Shown here: in pieces, positions 52,982-61,933 of the stretch
How the letters are laid out: each line of letters starts with the position of its first letter
Position numbering within the stretch: position 1 is the first letter of the stretch
Source: an uncultured Acidobacteriia bacterium
GTDB taxonomy: Bacteria; Acidobacteriota; Terriglobia; Bryobacterales; Bryobacteraceae
DNA: 64,000 nucleotides
Assembly: GCA_903851195.1 (NCBI GenBank)
Contig: CAINNJ010000004.1
Span: 744,001 to 808,000 of the forward strand
Direction of reading: 5' to 3'
Made by a program: the position numbers and the translations under genes
The notes under the pieces: model-generated
What the model was told of the DNA's origin: nothing
What the model saw: the letters and a program-made list of their open reading frames with translations, nothing else
Database searches by the model: none

Positions 52982-54910
52982 ATGCCAGATTTCTCTCTCG
53001 ATCAGATTACGCAGTCGGATGCCGCCGTTTTCGACATCCGGTCCAAAGCTCCGGGCCCGCAGGGCTCGCTTCCCATCACCCCCGAAATGCTGTTGAACCG
53101 GCCGTCCGGCGACCTGTTCGGGTGGGCGCAGAACGCGGGGATGGGCTGGAACCCGAAGCTGCTGGGCGGCAAAGAGATTCTGATTCTCTCCACGCACGGC
53201 GGTATCCGGCGCGAAGACGGCACGGCGGTGGCGCTCGGCTATCACACGGGGCACTGGGAAGTGGGGCTGCTGATGCAGGCCGCGGCGGAGGAGCTTTCGT
53301 CGCACCGCGCCGTGCCGTTCGCGGCCTACTGCACCGACCCGTGCGACGGACGCACGCAGGGAACGCCCGGGATGTTCGACAGTCTGCCGTACCGGAACGA
53401 TGCGGCGACGGTGTTCCGGCGGCAGATCCGCTCGCTGCCGACGCGCAACGGCGTGATCGGCGTGGCCACCTGCGATAAGGGTCTGCCCGCGATGATGATG
53501 GCGCTGGCGGGCACGCCGCAGTTCCCGTGCATCCTGATTCCGGGCGGCACCACGCTGCTGGCCGAACAGGGCGAAGACGCGGGACGCGTGCAATCGGTGG
53601 GCGCGCGGTATGCGCACGACGAGATTTCTCTGGAGAACGCGGCGGAGTATCTTTGCCGCGCGTGCGCTAGTCCGGGCGGCGGCTGCCAGTTCCTGGGGAC
53701 GGCGGCGACGTCGCAAGTGGTGGGTGAAGCGCTCGGCATGTCGCTCACGCATACGGCGCTGGCGCCTTCCGGGCAGCCGGTCTGGCTCGATATGGCGCGC
53801 CGGTCCGCGCGGGCCGTGCTGCGGCTGGAGCAGATGGGCCTGACGATGGGCAAGGTGCTGAGCGACGCGTCGTTCGCCAACGCCATGATCGTGCACGCGG
53901 CCTTCGGCGGTTCCACGAATCTGATTCTGCACGTGCCGGCCATCGCGCATGCCGCCGGTTTGCGCAGGCCGACGGTGGAAGACTGGACACGGATCAACCG
54001 GGAAATCCCGCGGCTTGTGGACGCGCTGCCGAACGGCCCGCGTTACTTCCCCACCGTGCAGGTCTTCATGGCGGGCGGCGTGCCGGAAGTGATGCTGCAT
54101 TTGCGGCGCGCGGGGCTGCTGGATACCAGCGCGATGACGGTGTCGGGCGAGAATCTCGGCACCATGCTGGACTGGTGGGAACAGTCCGAACGGCGCGCGG
54201 CGGTTCGCAAAGTGCTGCTGGAGCGCGATGGCATCGATCCCGACCACGTGATCATGGATCCCGACTCGGCGCGCCGCAATGGCCTTACGTCGACAGTCAC
54301 GTTCCCGGTGGGCAATCTGGCGCCAGGCGGGTCGGTCATCAAGAGCACTTCGATCGATCCCACCGTTGTTGACGCAGATGGCGTGTATCGCAAGCGCGGT
54401 CCGGCTCGCGTTTTCCAGACGGAGCACGCGGTAATCGAGGCGATCAAGAGCAACGGCCCGGAGCGCATCAAAGAGGGCGACATTATCGTGCTGATCTGCC
54501 GCGGACCCATGGGTTCGGGGATGGAGGAAATCTTCCAGATCACGTCGGCGCTGAAGCATCTCTCGTTCGGCAAGCATGTCGCGGTGCTGACGGACGCGCG
54601 CTTCAGCGGCGTTTCCACGGGCGCGTGCATCGGGCACATTACGCCCGAAGCGTTGGCCGGCGGACCGATCGGCAAGGTGCTGGAAGGCGATCTGATCGAG
54701 ATCGTGATCGACCGGAATCAGCTGACCGGCACGGTGAATCTGGTGGCGGGCGACGAGGTGCTGGCGGCGCGTGAACTGCGTCCCGATCTGGCGCCGGATC
54801 CCGGCTTGCCGAACGATACGCGGCTCTGGGCACTGCTGCAGAATGCCAGCGGCGGAACGTGGGGTGGTTGCGTGTTCGACGTGGAGGCGATTGCGAAACG
54901 CCTTTCGTAA
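52982..54910 (+). CDS. YjhG/YagF-type sugar-acid dehydratase (IlvD/EDD family)
   Basis: 642 aa. Closely matches the E. coli YagF/YjhG D-xylonate dehydratases across the length: [45 protein letters not shown]. Candidate Fe-S ligands are Cys121 (TDPCDG), Cys164 (ATCDKG) and Cys235 (GGGCQF). It should dehydrate a C5 or C6 aldonic acid to a 2-keto-3-deoxy acid. TACAAT at 52966-52971 lies 10 nt before the ATG. The next gene overlaps its end by 20 bases. Confidence 0.9.
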   Translation: MPDFSLDQITQSDAAVFDIRSKAPGPQGSLPITPEMLLNRPSGDLFGWAQNAGMGWNPKLLGGKEILILSTHGGIRREDGTAVALGYHTGHWEVGLLMQAAAEELSSHRAVPFAAYCTDPCDGRTQGTPGMFDSLPYRNDAATVFRRQIRSLPTRNGVIGVATCDKGLPAMMMALAGTPQFPCILIPGGTTLLAEQGEDAGRVQSVGARYAHDEISLENAAEYLCRACASPGGGCQFLGTAATSQVVGEALGMSLTHTALAPSGQPVWLDMARRSARAVLRLEQMGLTMGKVLSDASFANAMIVHAAFGGSTNLILHVPAIAHAAGLRRPTVEDWTRINREIPRLVDALPNGPRYFPTVQVFMAGGVPEVMLHLRRAGLLDTSAMTVSGENLGTMLDWWEQSERRAAVRKVLLERDGIDPDHVIMDPDSARRNGLTSTVTFPVGNLAPGGSVIKSTSIDPTVVDADGVYRKRGPARVFQTEHAVIEAIKSNGPERIKEGDIIVLICRGPMGSGMEEIFQITSALKHLSFGKHVAVLTDARFSGVSTGACIGHITPEALAGGPIGKVLEGDLIEIVIDRNQLTGTVNLVAGDEVLAARELRPDLAPDPGLPNDTRLWALLQNASGGTWGGCVFDVEAIAKRLS

Positions 54911-56489
54911 GCTCGGCATTCCGGGCCTGCTGGCCTTCGCGCTGCTCGTCTTCCAGGTGGCGATTCCCTGGTCGGTGACGTGGTTCGCCACGCAGGACGG
55001 ACCTTCGCATCTCTATAACGCGGTGGTGGCGCGGGAACTGGTGCTGCACCACCGGCATACGCCTTTTGCCTCGGTCTATCAGATCAACCGGCGCATTGTG
55101 CCCAACTGGGCCGGGACGTTTCTGCTGGGCGGGATCGAAGCGATCGTGGGGGCGGATCACGCCGAGAAGGTGATGGTCAGCCTGCTGCTTTGCACGGGCT
55201 TCTTCGCGTTCGCGTTCGCGGTACGTTCGTTTGCGCCGAAGGCAAGTCCGTGGACACCGCTGGCCAATTTTCTGGTCCAGAGCTGGTTCCTGTGGATCGG
55301 CTTCTTCAATTTTTATCTCTCGATGCTGCTGGCGCTGGTGGCGGCGGGCTTCTACGTGCGCGGCGAATGCCGGCTCAGCCCGCGCCGGACGTGCGTGCTG
55401 GCGGCGGGACTGCTCGGCGTCTTCTTCACGCAGCTGATCGGCGCGGCGATCGCGCTGCTGACGATCGGGTGCATTGCGTTCTGGGTGCATGTCGTGGTGC
55501 CCGGCGTGATGCGGCCGCGCGGGCCGGTGCGGTGGCAGCAACTGATCCCGGTGGCGGCATCGATGCTGCCAGTGCTGCTGCTGACGTCGACGTTCGCGTT
55601 CACGTCTTCGGAAGGCGGGTCGGGGACGGGCTGGCTGAACGCGCTGCTGGCGTTTCCGCTGCACGTTTTCGCGACGGCGCCGGGGGCAAACGGCGCTCAA
55701 TACTATTTGTGGCCGGCGGCGCTCAGCTACATGGTGGCGTCGGTCTTCGTGCTGACCCGCGGAGAGTGGCGTTCGCCGCGCGGCGGGCTGGTACTGGCGA
55801 TGCTGGGGACCTTCGGCCTGTATCTTCTTGTTCCGGACAAGGGGCTGGGCGGGGATTTGGTCAAATTGCGCTTTGCGTGGGGTGTGTTCCTGCTGGGCGG
55901 CCTGCTGGTCGCGTCCGCTCACCGGATGCGCCGGTTTCAGCTGCCGCTGGCGCTTTACGTGGCGGTGTTTCTGACGGCCAATCTGGTGGCGACCGCGCAA
56001 TCGGTGGCGGATTCCAGCGACATGATCGGCGATTATCTGGCGCAGGCGGGGACGCCTCCGCGCGGGGCGCGTCTGATCCGGCTGCGCTATCAGACGCCGG
56101 ATCTGGGCGCGAAGTACGGGATCGGCGGGCTGGGGCGCGATCCGGTGTTTCACCTGGACGGGCTGATCGCGGCGCGCTGCCGATGCATCGATCTGACCGA
56201 TTATGAAGCCCCGAGCGAAGTGTTCCCGGTGGTGTTTAAAACCAACGTGGAGCGCGGCCTGCAGTTCGCGCTCTGGGGGATGGAAGGGCCTGGCGCGGAG
56301 ACCAGCGCACAGCTGGACTGGCTGCGCGCGCGGCTGCCGGTTCCGATCGATTACGCGCTGGTGGTGGCCAATGCGTCCTCGCCTGCGGTCGGGCGCGATC
56401 AGGTGATCGCGAACCTCACGGGAGCGGGCATGCGGCTGGTGTCGCTGCCGGGTAAAGACGCGTTTGTGGCCGCGTACAAAAAGCCTTAG
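54891..56489 (+). CDS. Hypothetical polytopic membrane protein, coupled to the dehydratase
   Basis: 532 aa from a TTG at 54891, which follows GGAGG at short spacing and overlaps the dehydratase stop by 20 bases. The long frame continues upstream but is there only the shadow of the dehydratase. About ten hydrophobic segments ([49 protein letters not shown]) suggest a glycosyltransferase-C-like or transporter fold, but no DD or DE motif is evident. The non-membrane C-terminus (~150 residues) is extracytoplasmic by topology. Function unknown. Confidence 0.65.
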   Translation: MRNAFRKLGIPGLLAFALLVFQVAIPWSVTWFATQDGPSHLYNAVVARELVLHHRHTPFASVYQINRRIVPNWAGTFLLGGIEAIVGADHAEKVMVSLLLCTGFFAFAFAVRSFAPKASPWTPLANFLVQSWFLWIGFFNFYLSMLLALVAAGFYVRGECRLSPRRTCVLAAGLLGVFFTQLIGAAIALLTIGCIAFWVHVVVPGVMRPRGPVRWQQLIPVAASMLPVLLLTSTFAFTSSEGGSGTGWLNALLAFPLHVFATAPGANGAQYYLWPAALSYMVASVFVLTRGEWRSPRGGLVLAMLGTFGLYLLVPDKGLGGDLVKLRFAWGVFLLGGLLVASAHRMRRFQLPLALYVAVFLTANLVATAQSVADSSDMIGDYLAQAGTPPRGARLIRLRYQTPDLGAKYGIGGLGRDPVFHLDGLIAARCRCIDLTDYEAPSEVFPVVFKTNVERGLQFALWGMEGPGAETSAQLDWLRARLPVPIDYALVVANASSPAVGRDQVIANLTGAGMRLVSLPGKDAFVAAYKKP

Positions 56490-57325
56490 GCCGGCCAGGG
56501 AGCGCCGGTCGATCCGAACCTGGTTCCGGCCGGGAATCGCAGGCCAAAATGCTCGTCCAGAATCTCTAACAGCTCAGCCGGCGAGGCGATCTGCCGCTTT
56601 TCCGCGTTTCCATCGCGCTGACGAATGCTGAATTCATCGTTGAGGACGGTCAGGCGCCGACCGTCGGTGCCTGCCCGGGCAACAAGCAACCGGTTCCGGA
56701 AGTGGGATTGAGGATGCGTACTGGTAAACCAGTTGGCCAGTTCCCGATCGATCGGCGGCATTTCTTCGAGAGTAAATTCGCAGGCATCGGTCCACCCGTC
56801 GGCGAACCGAACCTGATGGAACCATTTGCCGTTCTCATGCAGGATGCGCCGCGGCTCATGGGCGGTCGGTTGCTCGATATCCGTCTGGAGCCGGATTGCG
56901 GATGTCAGTGAAACCCCGCCCAAGCCCGCGTCCGTAAGCCAGCTTTCGTTGCCCAGCTCGACGCGAATGAACAGGTGCGTGCGGGGCGGAGTGAAGTCGC
57001 GCGGGCGTTGCAGGCGCACCCGCGCGCTGAGTGGCGAAGCTTCGAAGCCAAGCGCCAGAAGCACGTCCAGCAAGAGGCTGTTTTGTTCGAAACAGTAGCC
57101 GCCGCGGCGGTCGTGCACGAGCTTTTGGAACACGGCTTCGGGCTCGATATGAATGGGCCGTCCCGCCAGGACGTCCAGGTTTTCGAAAGGGATCGACTGG
57201 ACGTGTGCGGCTGTGACAGCATGCAGCGTGGGCAGGGTCGGCTCGCGCGAACCGGTGTAGCCAATCCTGGCAAAATACGAGTCGAGATCGATTTGGTCGC
57301 TCAGAAGCTCCATGTTCGCACTCAT
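56486..57325 (-). CDS. nat: Arylamine N-acetyltransferase
   Basis: 279 aa. NAT family with the complete Cys-His-Asp triad: Cys78 in RRGGYCFEQN, His117 in RTHLFI and Asp132 in WLTDAGLGG. The SIPFENLDVLAGRPI segment is the conserved N-terminal helical region. NATs transfer acetyl from acetyl-CoA to arylamines or hydrazines. The ATG overlaps the upstream channel stop by 4 bases. The end overlaps the convergent membrane-protein gene by 4 bases. Confidence 0.92.
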   Translation of the reverse strand: MSANMELLSDQIDLDSYFARIGYTGSREPTLPTLHAVTAAHVQSIPFENLDVLAGRPIHIEPEAVFQKLVHDRRGGYCFEQNSLLLDVLLALGFEASPLSARVRLQRPRDFTPPRTHLFIRVELGNESWLTDAGLGGVSLTSAIRLQTDIEQPTAHEPRRILHENGKWFHQVRFADGWTDACEFTLEEMPPIDRELANWFTSTHPQSHFRNRLLVARAGTDGRRLTVLNDEFSIRQRDGNAEKRQIASPAELLEILDEHFGLRFPAGTRFGSTGAPWPA

Positions 57326-58344
57326 ACCCGGCCGGCTTTCATCAGTTGCGTTTCCATTTCGCGCAGGCTCGGGGCGTCGCCCATCACGATCAGGACGTCG
57401 CCCGCGCCGACTTCCCGTTCGAGAGGCGGATTGAACATCATCCGGCCACCGGGTCTGCCGATCGCCAGAACGATGAGCGATCCGCCCGGGGGAAAGAGGT
57501 CGATCAAACGGCCGGGATTCGGACCGCTGCCGCCGCCGACCTGCAGTTGCTCAATGGTCACGTCGAGCCCCACCGCCTGCGCGGAAAAATCGAGAAGCTG
57601 CACCACCTGAGGATGCAGCAGGGCGTGGGCGAGGCGGTGTCCGGTGATGCTGTAGGGCGAAAAGACGGTGTCCGCGCCCGCCCGGCGCAGCTTCTGTTCC
57701 GCGTCCTCTTCGGAAGCGCGCGTCACCACGGTGAGGCGGGGATTCAGCGTCTTGGCGGAGAGGATGACGAAGACGTTTTCGGCGTCGGTGGCCAGGGCGG
57801 CGATGAAGCCCCGGGCGCGCTCCACGCCCGCTTCGCGGAGGCTTTCGTCGCGGGTGGCATCGGCGCGCAGAGTCAGCATGCCCGCCTGCGCGGCGCGCTC
57901 CACACGCTGGTCGTTCCGGTCAATGACCACGAACGGAGCGCCCGCGCGCTGCAGTTCGAAGGCGGCGCTGCGGCCCACGCGGCCGAAGCCACAGATGATG
58001 AAGTGATCTTTCATTCGCATAATGGCGCGCCGCTTGCGACGCTCTCCGTACCTGTCCTGCAGCTGGAGTTCGATGATGGTCTGCGTCATGGCGCCGACCG
58101 CGACAAACATCGCCGTGACGCCGAAGAAAATGAGGAAAGAATTGAAAATGCGACCGGCGTGACTAAGCGGATGGACCTCCTGATATCCCACCGTGGTGAT
58201 GGTGATCAGGGTCATGTAAAACGCGTCGAACAGCGAGTAATGCTCGATGAACCGGAACCCGAGGGTTCCGGTCAGCAGAGCGAGAGTCAGCAGCGCCGCA
58301 ATCAGCGCGTGGTGCGGCGAAAGATCCGGTTGTCCACAGGGCAC
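57322..58344 (-). CDS. Two-TM potassium channel with TrkA-N/RCK domain
   Basis: 340 aa from a GTG at 58344. A first helix (LIAALLTLALLTGTLGF) precedes the pore with the K+ selectivity filter TVGYQ (51-55), then a second helix (FLIFFGVTAMFVAVGAM). The cytoplasmic RCK domain has the Rossmann motif CGFGRVGRSA (118-127) and a C-terminal TrkA-C-like ligand domain. It is the standard layout of a ligand-gated prokaryotic K+ channel. Coupled by a 4-base overlap to the NAT gene. TATACT lies 13 nt before the GTG. Confidence 0.9.
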   Translation of the reverse strand: MPCGQPDLSPHHALIAALLTLALLTGTLGFRFIEHYSLFDAFYMTLITITTVGYQEVHPLSHAGRIFNSFLIFFGVTAMFVAVGAMTQTIIELQLQDRYGERRKRRAIMRMKDHFIICGFGRVGRSAAFELQRAGAPFVVIDRNDQRVERAAQAGMLTLRADATRDESLREAGVERARGFIAALATDAENVFVILSAKTLNPRLTVVTRASEEDAEQKLRRAGADTVFSPYSITGHRLAHALLHPQVVQLLDFSAQAVGLDVTIEQLQVGGGSGPNPGRLIDLFPPGGSLIVLAIGRPGGRMMFNPPLEREVGAGDVLIVMGDAPSLREMETQLMKAGRV

Positions 58345-58397
58345 CAGTAGCGGTACCAGTATAGGCCGCTGGTTTTGTGGGGCGGAATGGCATCCTG

Positions 58398-58459
58398 CGG
58401 CGGGTTGGAAACCCGCCGGAAGCGCCGGTTACCAACCGGCGCGCGGATTGACAATCCGC
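58398..58459. repeat. Array of three adjacent short hairpins
   Basis: Three perfect inverted repeats in tandem: 58398-58418 (9-base stem, loop GGA), 58422-58442 (9-base stem, loop ACC) and 58443-58459 (7-base stem, loop GAC). Each stem ends in TT before a 3-base loop and reopens with AA. It lies in the 149-base gap between the K+ channel gene start and the VPS10 gene stop, and resembles an intergenic REP-type element. Confidence 0.85.
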
Positions 58460-58493
58460 CCTACATTCGCGCCCGATTACAAGGCCGAGGACA

Positions 58494-61400
58494 TCAGTGT
58501 GCCTTCAGGGCAGTCCATTTCGCCATCACGGCGGCGAAGGCGGTTTCCTGTTTCCGGATGGAATCCAGTTGGGCGGCCGTCGGGGCCATTTCCGCGCCCT
58601 GCAGGCTCATGACGGACCCGACCAGCTGACCGGCAATGCTGGTGAGCGTGGCGGGCGGAGCGGGTGTCTCCGCGCCGGGGCCGAAACCGCCTCCAAAGCC
58701 TCCTCCCCCCGCGGCAGGAGCCTGTGCCGGCGCGAGTTCTTCGAGCTTCTTCACCAGAGCATCGTTCGCCGGGGAGTTCGCGAGCGCCTTCGTCTTATCG
58801 AGCAGAGCGCGGGCGTCTTTCAGAGCCGCCATGGCGCGGTGGGCGTCGGCTTCCGCCTGCGTGGTCAGGGTGAAGATCTGCTGCACTTCGGGAGTGATCT
58901 TCACGCGCGGGTCCAGCCGGATGACGATGGGCTGTGTCTGCGTCTGGCCGTCGATGGTCAGGCGAACGGTATAAGTCCCCGGCGCGACCCACGGCGAGTT
59001 GACCGAGGGATAGGTGCGATGCGGAACCGCTCCGTTCGCGCCACCACCACCGCCGCGACCGCCGCCGCTGGTTCCGGGAATCGGGTCATAGTGCATGTCC
59101 CAGGTGAAGCGGTGCATGCCCGCCGTCGTCTTCAGAATCTGTGGCGGAGCGGGCCAGTAAAGGGGAAGCGCGCAATCGGGCGCGTTCGGCGTCTGCTGGC
59201 AGAGCTTGTTGTAGGCCACGGGATCGAGCGCGGGATCGGGCGAGCGCACCGCGTCTTTGCTCGAATAAGTGCGCAGGACCATGCCCTGTTTATCGAGGAA
59301 TTCGAGTTTGACTTCGGACGCCGCGGAGGCCAGGTAGTAATCGACTACCGCGCCGGCGGGCGGGTTTTCGCCTGCAGGCAGTTCCGGCGGCCAGGGAGTC
59401 GGGTCGTTGGTGCCGAAGCGGATGCGGATGCCGGTCGCGGGTTTGAACAGGTAGGCGTTCGAAGCGGCCGCCGCGTCGGCAGCCTGGCGCAGCGGCGTCA
59501 CGTCATCGAGGATCCAGAAGCCGCGGCCATGCGTGCCGGCGACCAGATCGGAGCAGAGGCAGCTCTCGTCGTCCTTCACCTGAATGTCGCGCACGGAGAT
59601 GGCGGGCATGTCGAGGCGCAGCGAGTTCCAGTTCTCGCCATCGTCGATGGAGAACCAGATCTGCGTATCGGTAGCGGCGTAGAGCAGGCCCTTCTTGCGC
59701 GGATCTTCGCGAATCGAGTTCGTGACCGCGCCGCCCGCGATTCCCTTGTCGATCTCCGTCCAGGTCTTGCCGCCATCATGCGTGCGCCAGAGGTGCGGAT
59801 TCATGTCGTCGAGACGCAGAGTATTAGCCGCCGCGTAGGCGGTCTTCGTGTCGAAGTGGCCGGCTTCCATGTTGAAGATGCGCGTCCAGGGCTTCATGGC
59901 GGGGGGCGTGACGTTGGTCCACTTCGCGCCGCCGTTGGTGGTGAGCTGGATCAGGCCGTCGCCGGTGCCGGCCCAGAGAACGTTGACATCGAGCGGCGAA
60001 GGCGCAAGGGCCGTGATGGAGCCCTGCGCGGCCGCTTTGACTTCAGAAGCGTACTTGCCCGCGTTGGCCGGAATGTCCCACGTGGCGCGGGTCAGATCGC
60101 CGCTGATGGCGGTCCAGCTATGGCCGCCGTTGCTGGTCTTCCAGACGCCGGCGGTCGCGTAGAACAGAACGTTCGGATCTTTCGGCGACCAGATAAGCGG
60201 CTGCGTGCGCACCGTGCGGGCGGGCACGTCGGGAGAGGTGGGCGGTCCCACGGCGGCCTTCTGGCTGGTGAGCCGGTTATAGACGGACACCTTGCCGCCG
60301 TAGACGAGATTCGGATTTTTCGGATCGGGCGCGGCTTCGCCATACTCTTCGATGCCGACCGGATGCCAGTCGTGGAAGGTGATCTCGCCATCCATGCCGC
60401 GGCTGTCCACGCAGGCGGAGCCGGAATCCTGCTGGCCGCTGCACAGGCGATAGGGGAAGGCGTTGTCGGCCGTCACATGGTACATGGCGGCGGTGGGCTG
60501 GTTGTACCAGTTGCTCCAGGAAGCGCCGCGGTTGGCGGAGACGACGCCGCCCTGGTCGCTCACCAGGAGAATGATGTCGGGATTAACCGGGTTGACCCAG
60601 CTCTTCTGGTAATCGTCGCCGCCCGGAGCGCCGCGCACGGCGGACCAGGTGAGGCCGGCGTCTTCGGTCCGCCAGAACACGGTAGAGCAGCTGTAGATGA
60701 TCTTTTCGTTCTTCGGATCCACCGTGATGGTGGGCAGATCGCCGCCGCCGATGCGGCCGAGCGGACGATTGTCCGGCGCGTGGCGGCCGGTGGAGCCGGT
60801 CTCGTAGACGCGGGGATCGTCGGTAGCCAGAATCCAGTGCTCGCCGCCGTCCGTGGTCTTGTAGAACGAGATGTTGCCGCCGCGTCCGCCACGTCCCGCA
60901 CGGCCGCCGGGGCCGGGTGTCGCCGGGCCTTCGGTGGCTGCGCCGCCCGCCGCTACGGTCGCGTAGAGGACTTTCGGATTACTCGGGGCGATGGCGAGGT
61001 TGGCCTGGATGATGGGCGGCAGGCCACCGGCGAGTTTCTTCCAGGTATTGCCGCCGTCGGTCGATTTGAAGATGCCGCCATCTGTGCCGCCAAAGGCGCC
61101 GTTTTCGAAGAAGCCCTGCTGCTGCTGCCAGAGCGCGGCGTAGATGGTGTTGGGCTGGCTCGGGTCGAGCCGAACGTCGTTGCCGCTGGTGTATTCGTCC
61201 TTGTAGAGAACCTTCTGGAAGCTGGCGCCGCCATCGGTGGAGCGGAAGATGCCGCGCTCCGGGTTGGGGCCGTAGGGGTGTCCCAGCGCGGCGACGAACA
61301 GGCGGTTGGGATTCTTCGGATCCACTTCGATGTTGGCGATCATTTGCGAATCGCGCAGGCCGAGGTGCGTCCAGGTTTTGCCGGCGTTGGTGGATTTGTA

Positions 61401-61796
61401 CACGCCGTCGCCGACCGCGAGGTCCGGCCGGATGATGCCCGCGCCGCTGCCGACGTAGATGATGTTCGGGTCGGAAGGCGCGACCGCGATAGCGCCGATG
61501 GAGCCGGTGGGCTGGTTATCGAACAGGGGCGCCCAGGTGGAGCCGTAATCCGTGGAGCGCCAGACGCCGCCGTTATCGAAACCGATGTAGAACACGTTGG
61601 GCTGGCCGGGCACGCCCGCCAGAGCACGCGCGCGTCCGGCGCGGGGCGGGCCGATCTGCCGCCAGTGCATTTCGGAATAAAGGTTGGGAGAAACCGTTTG
61701 GGCAATGGCCGGCGGGGCCATTTCCGCGGCCCAGAGGCTCAGGAATAAGGGGGAAAAACACGTCAGAAAACGATTCCGAAAGCGCGGAAGATGCAA
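58494..61796 (-). CDS. VPS10/sortilin-type BNR-repeat propeller protein, exported
   Basis: 1100 aa from a TTG at 61796 with AGGAG ten bases upstream; an ATG at 61841 is possible. The leader FLTCFSPLFLSLWAAEMAPPAIAQ is followed by many BNR motifs (STDGGASF, STDGGNTW, TTDGGEHW, TSNGGHSW, THDGGKTW). These form two propeller sections up to about residue 760. A C-terminal beta-sandwich (PGTYTVRLTIDGQTQTQPI) and helical end (LTTQAEADAHRAM) follow. Gly/Arg-rich inserts occur at several loops. Probably surface-exposed binding or hydrolysis. Full-length paralogue of the gene at 1-1287. Confidence 0.85.
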   Translation of the reverse strand: MHLPRFRNRFLTCFSPLFLSLWAAEMAPPAIAQTVSPNLYSEMHWRQIGPPRAGRARALAGVPGQPNVFYIGFDNGGVWRSTDYGSTWAPLFDNQPTGSIGAIAVAPSDPNIIYVGSGAGIIRPDLAVGDGVYKSTNAGKTWTHLGLRDSQMIANIEVDPKNPNRLFVAALGHPYGPNPERGIFRSTDGGASFQKVLYKDEYTSGNDVRLDPSQPNTIYAALWQQQQGFFENGAFGGTDGGIFKSTDGGNTWKKLAGGLPPIIQANLAIAPSNPKVLYATVAAGGAATEGPATPGPGGRAGRGGRGGNISFYKTTDGGEHWILATDDPRVYETGSTGRHAPDNRPLGRIGGGDLPTITVDPKNEKIIYSCSTVFWRTEDAGLTWSAVRGAPGGDDYQKSWVNPVNPDIILLVSDQGGVVSANRGASWSNWYNQPTAAMYHVTADNAFPYRLCSGQQDSGSACVDSRGMDGEITFHDWHPVGIEEYGEAAPDPKNPNLVYGGKVSVYNRLTSQKAAVGPPTSPDVPARTVRTQPLIWSPKDPNVLFYATAGVWKTSNGGHSWTAISGDLTRATWDIPANAGKYASEVKAAAQGSITALAPSPLDVNVLWAGTGDGLIQLTTNGGAKWTNVTPPAMKPWTRIFNMEAGHFDTKTAYAAANTLRLDDMNPHLWRTHDGGKTWTEIDKGIAGGAVTNSIREDPRKKGLLYAATDTQIWFSIDDGENWNSLRLDMPAISVRDIQVKDDESCLCSDLVAGTHGRGFWILDDVTPLRQAADAAAASNAYLFKPATGIRIRFGTNDPTPWPPELPAGENPPAGAVVDYYLASAASEVKLEFLDKQGMVLRTYSSKDAVRSPDPALDPVAYNKLCQQTPNAPDCALPLYWPAPPQILKTTAGMHRFTWDMHYDPIPGTSGGGRGGGGGANGAVPHRTYPSVNSPWVAPGTYTVRLTIDGQTQTQPIVIRLDPRVKITPEVQQIFTLTTQAEADAHRAMAALKDARALLDKTKALANSPANDALVKKLEELAPAQAPAAGGGGFGGGFGPGAETPAPPATLTSIAGQLVGSVMSLQGAEMAPTAAQLDSIRKQETAFAAVMAKWTALKAH

Positions 61797-61933
61797 GATT
61801 TTGTCTCTCCTGAATCCGCTTAGTGTAGCAACGCGGGGCACGCGAGCGTTGCCGGAGTATCATGGCGGGATACCCGGAGCGGCAACTGTCCACGCATGAC
61901 CTGTCGCGCGCCGAATCCTTTCAGGAGCCTCTT

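Noticed and set aside
54771-54890. N-terminal extension of the polytopic membrane protein
   Set aside because: This stretch is the out-of-frame shadow of the dehydratase C-terminus; the hydrophobic protein begins after the TTG at 54891.
58497-61748. A 1083-codon open frame on the + strand
   Set aside because: Antisense shadow of the VPS10-type gene; no family resemblance and no ribosome-binding site.
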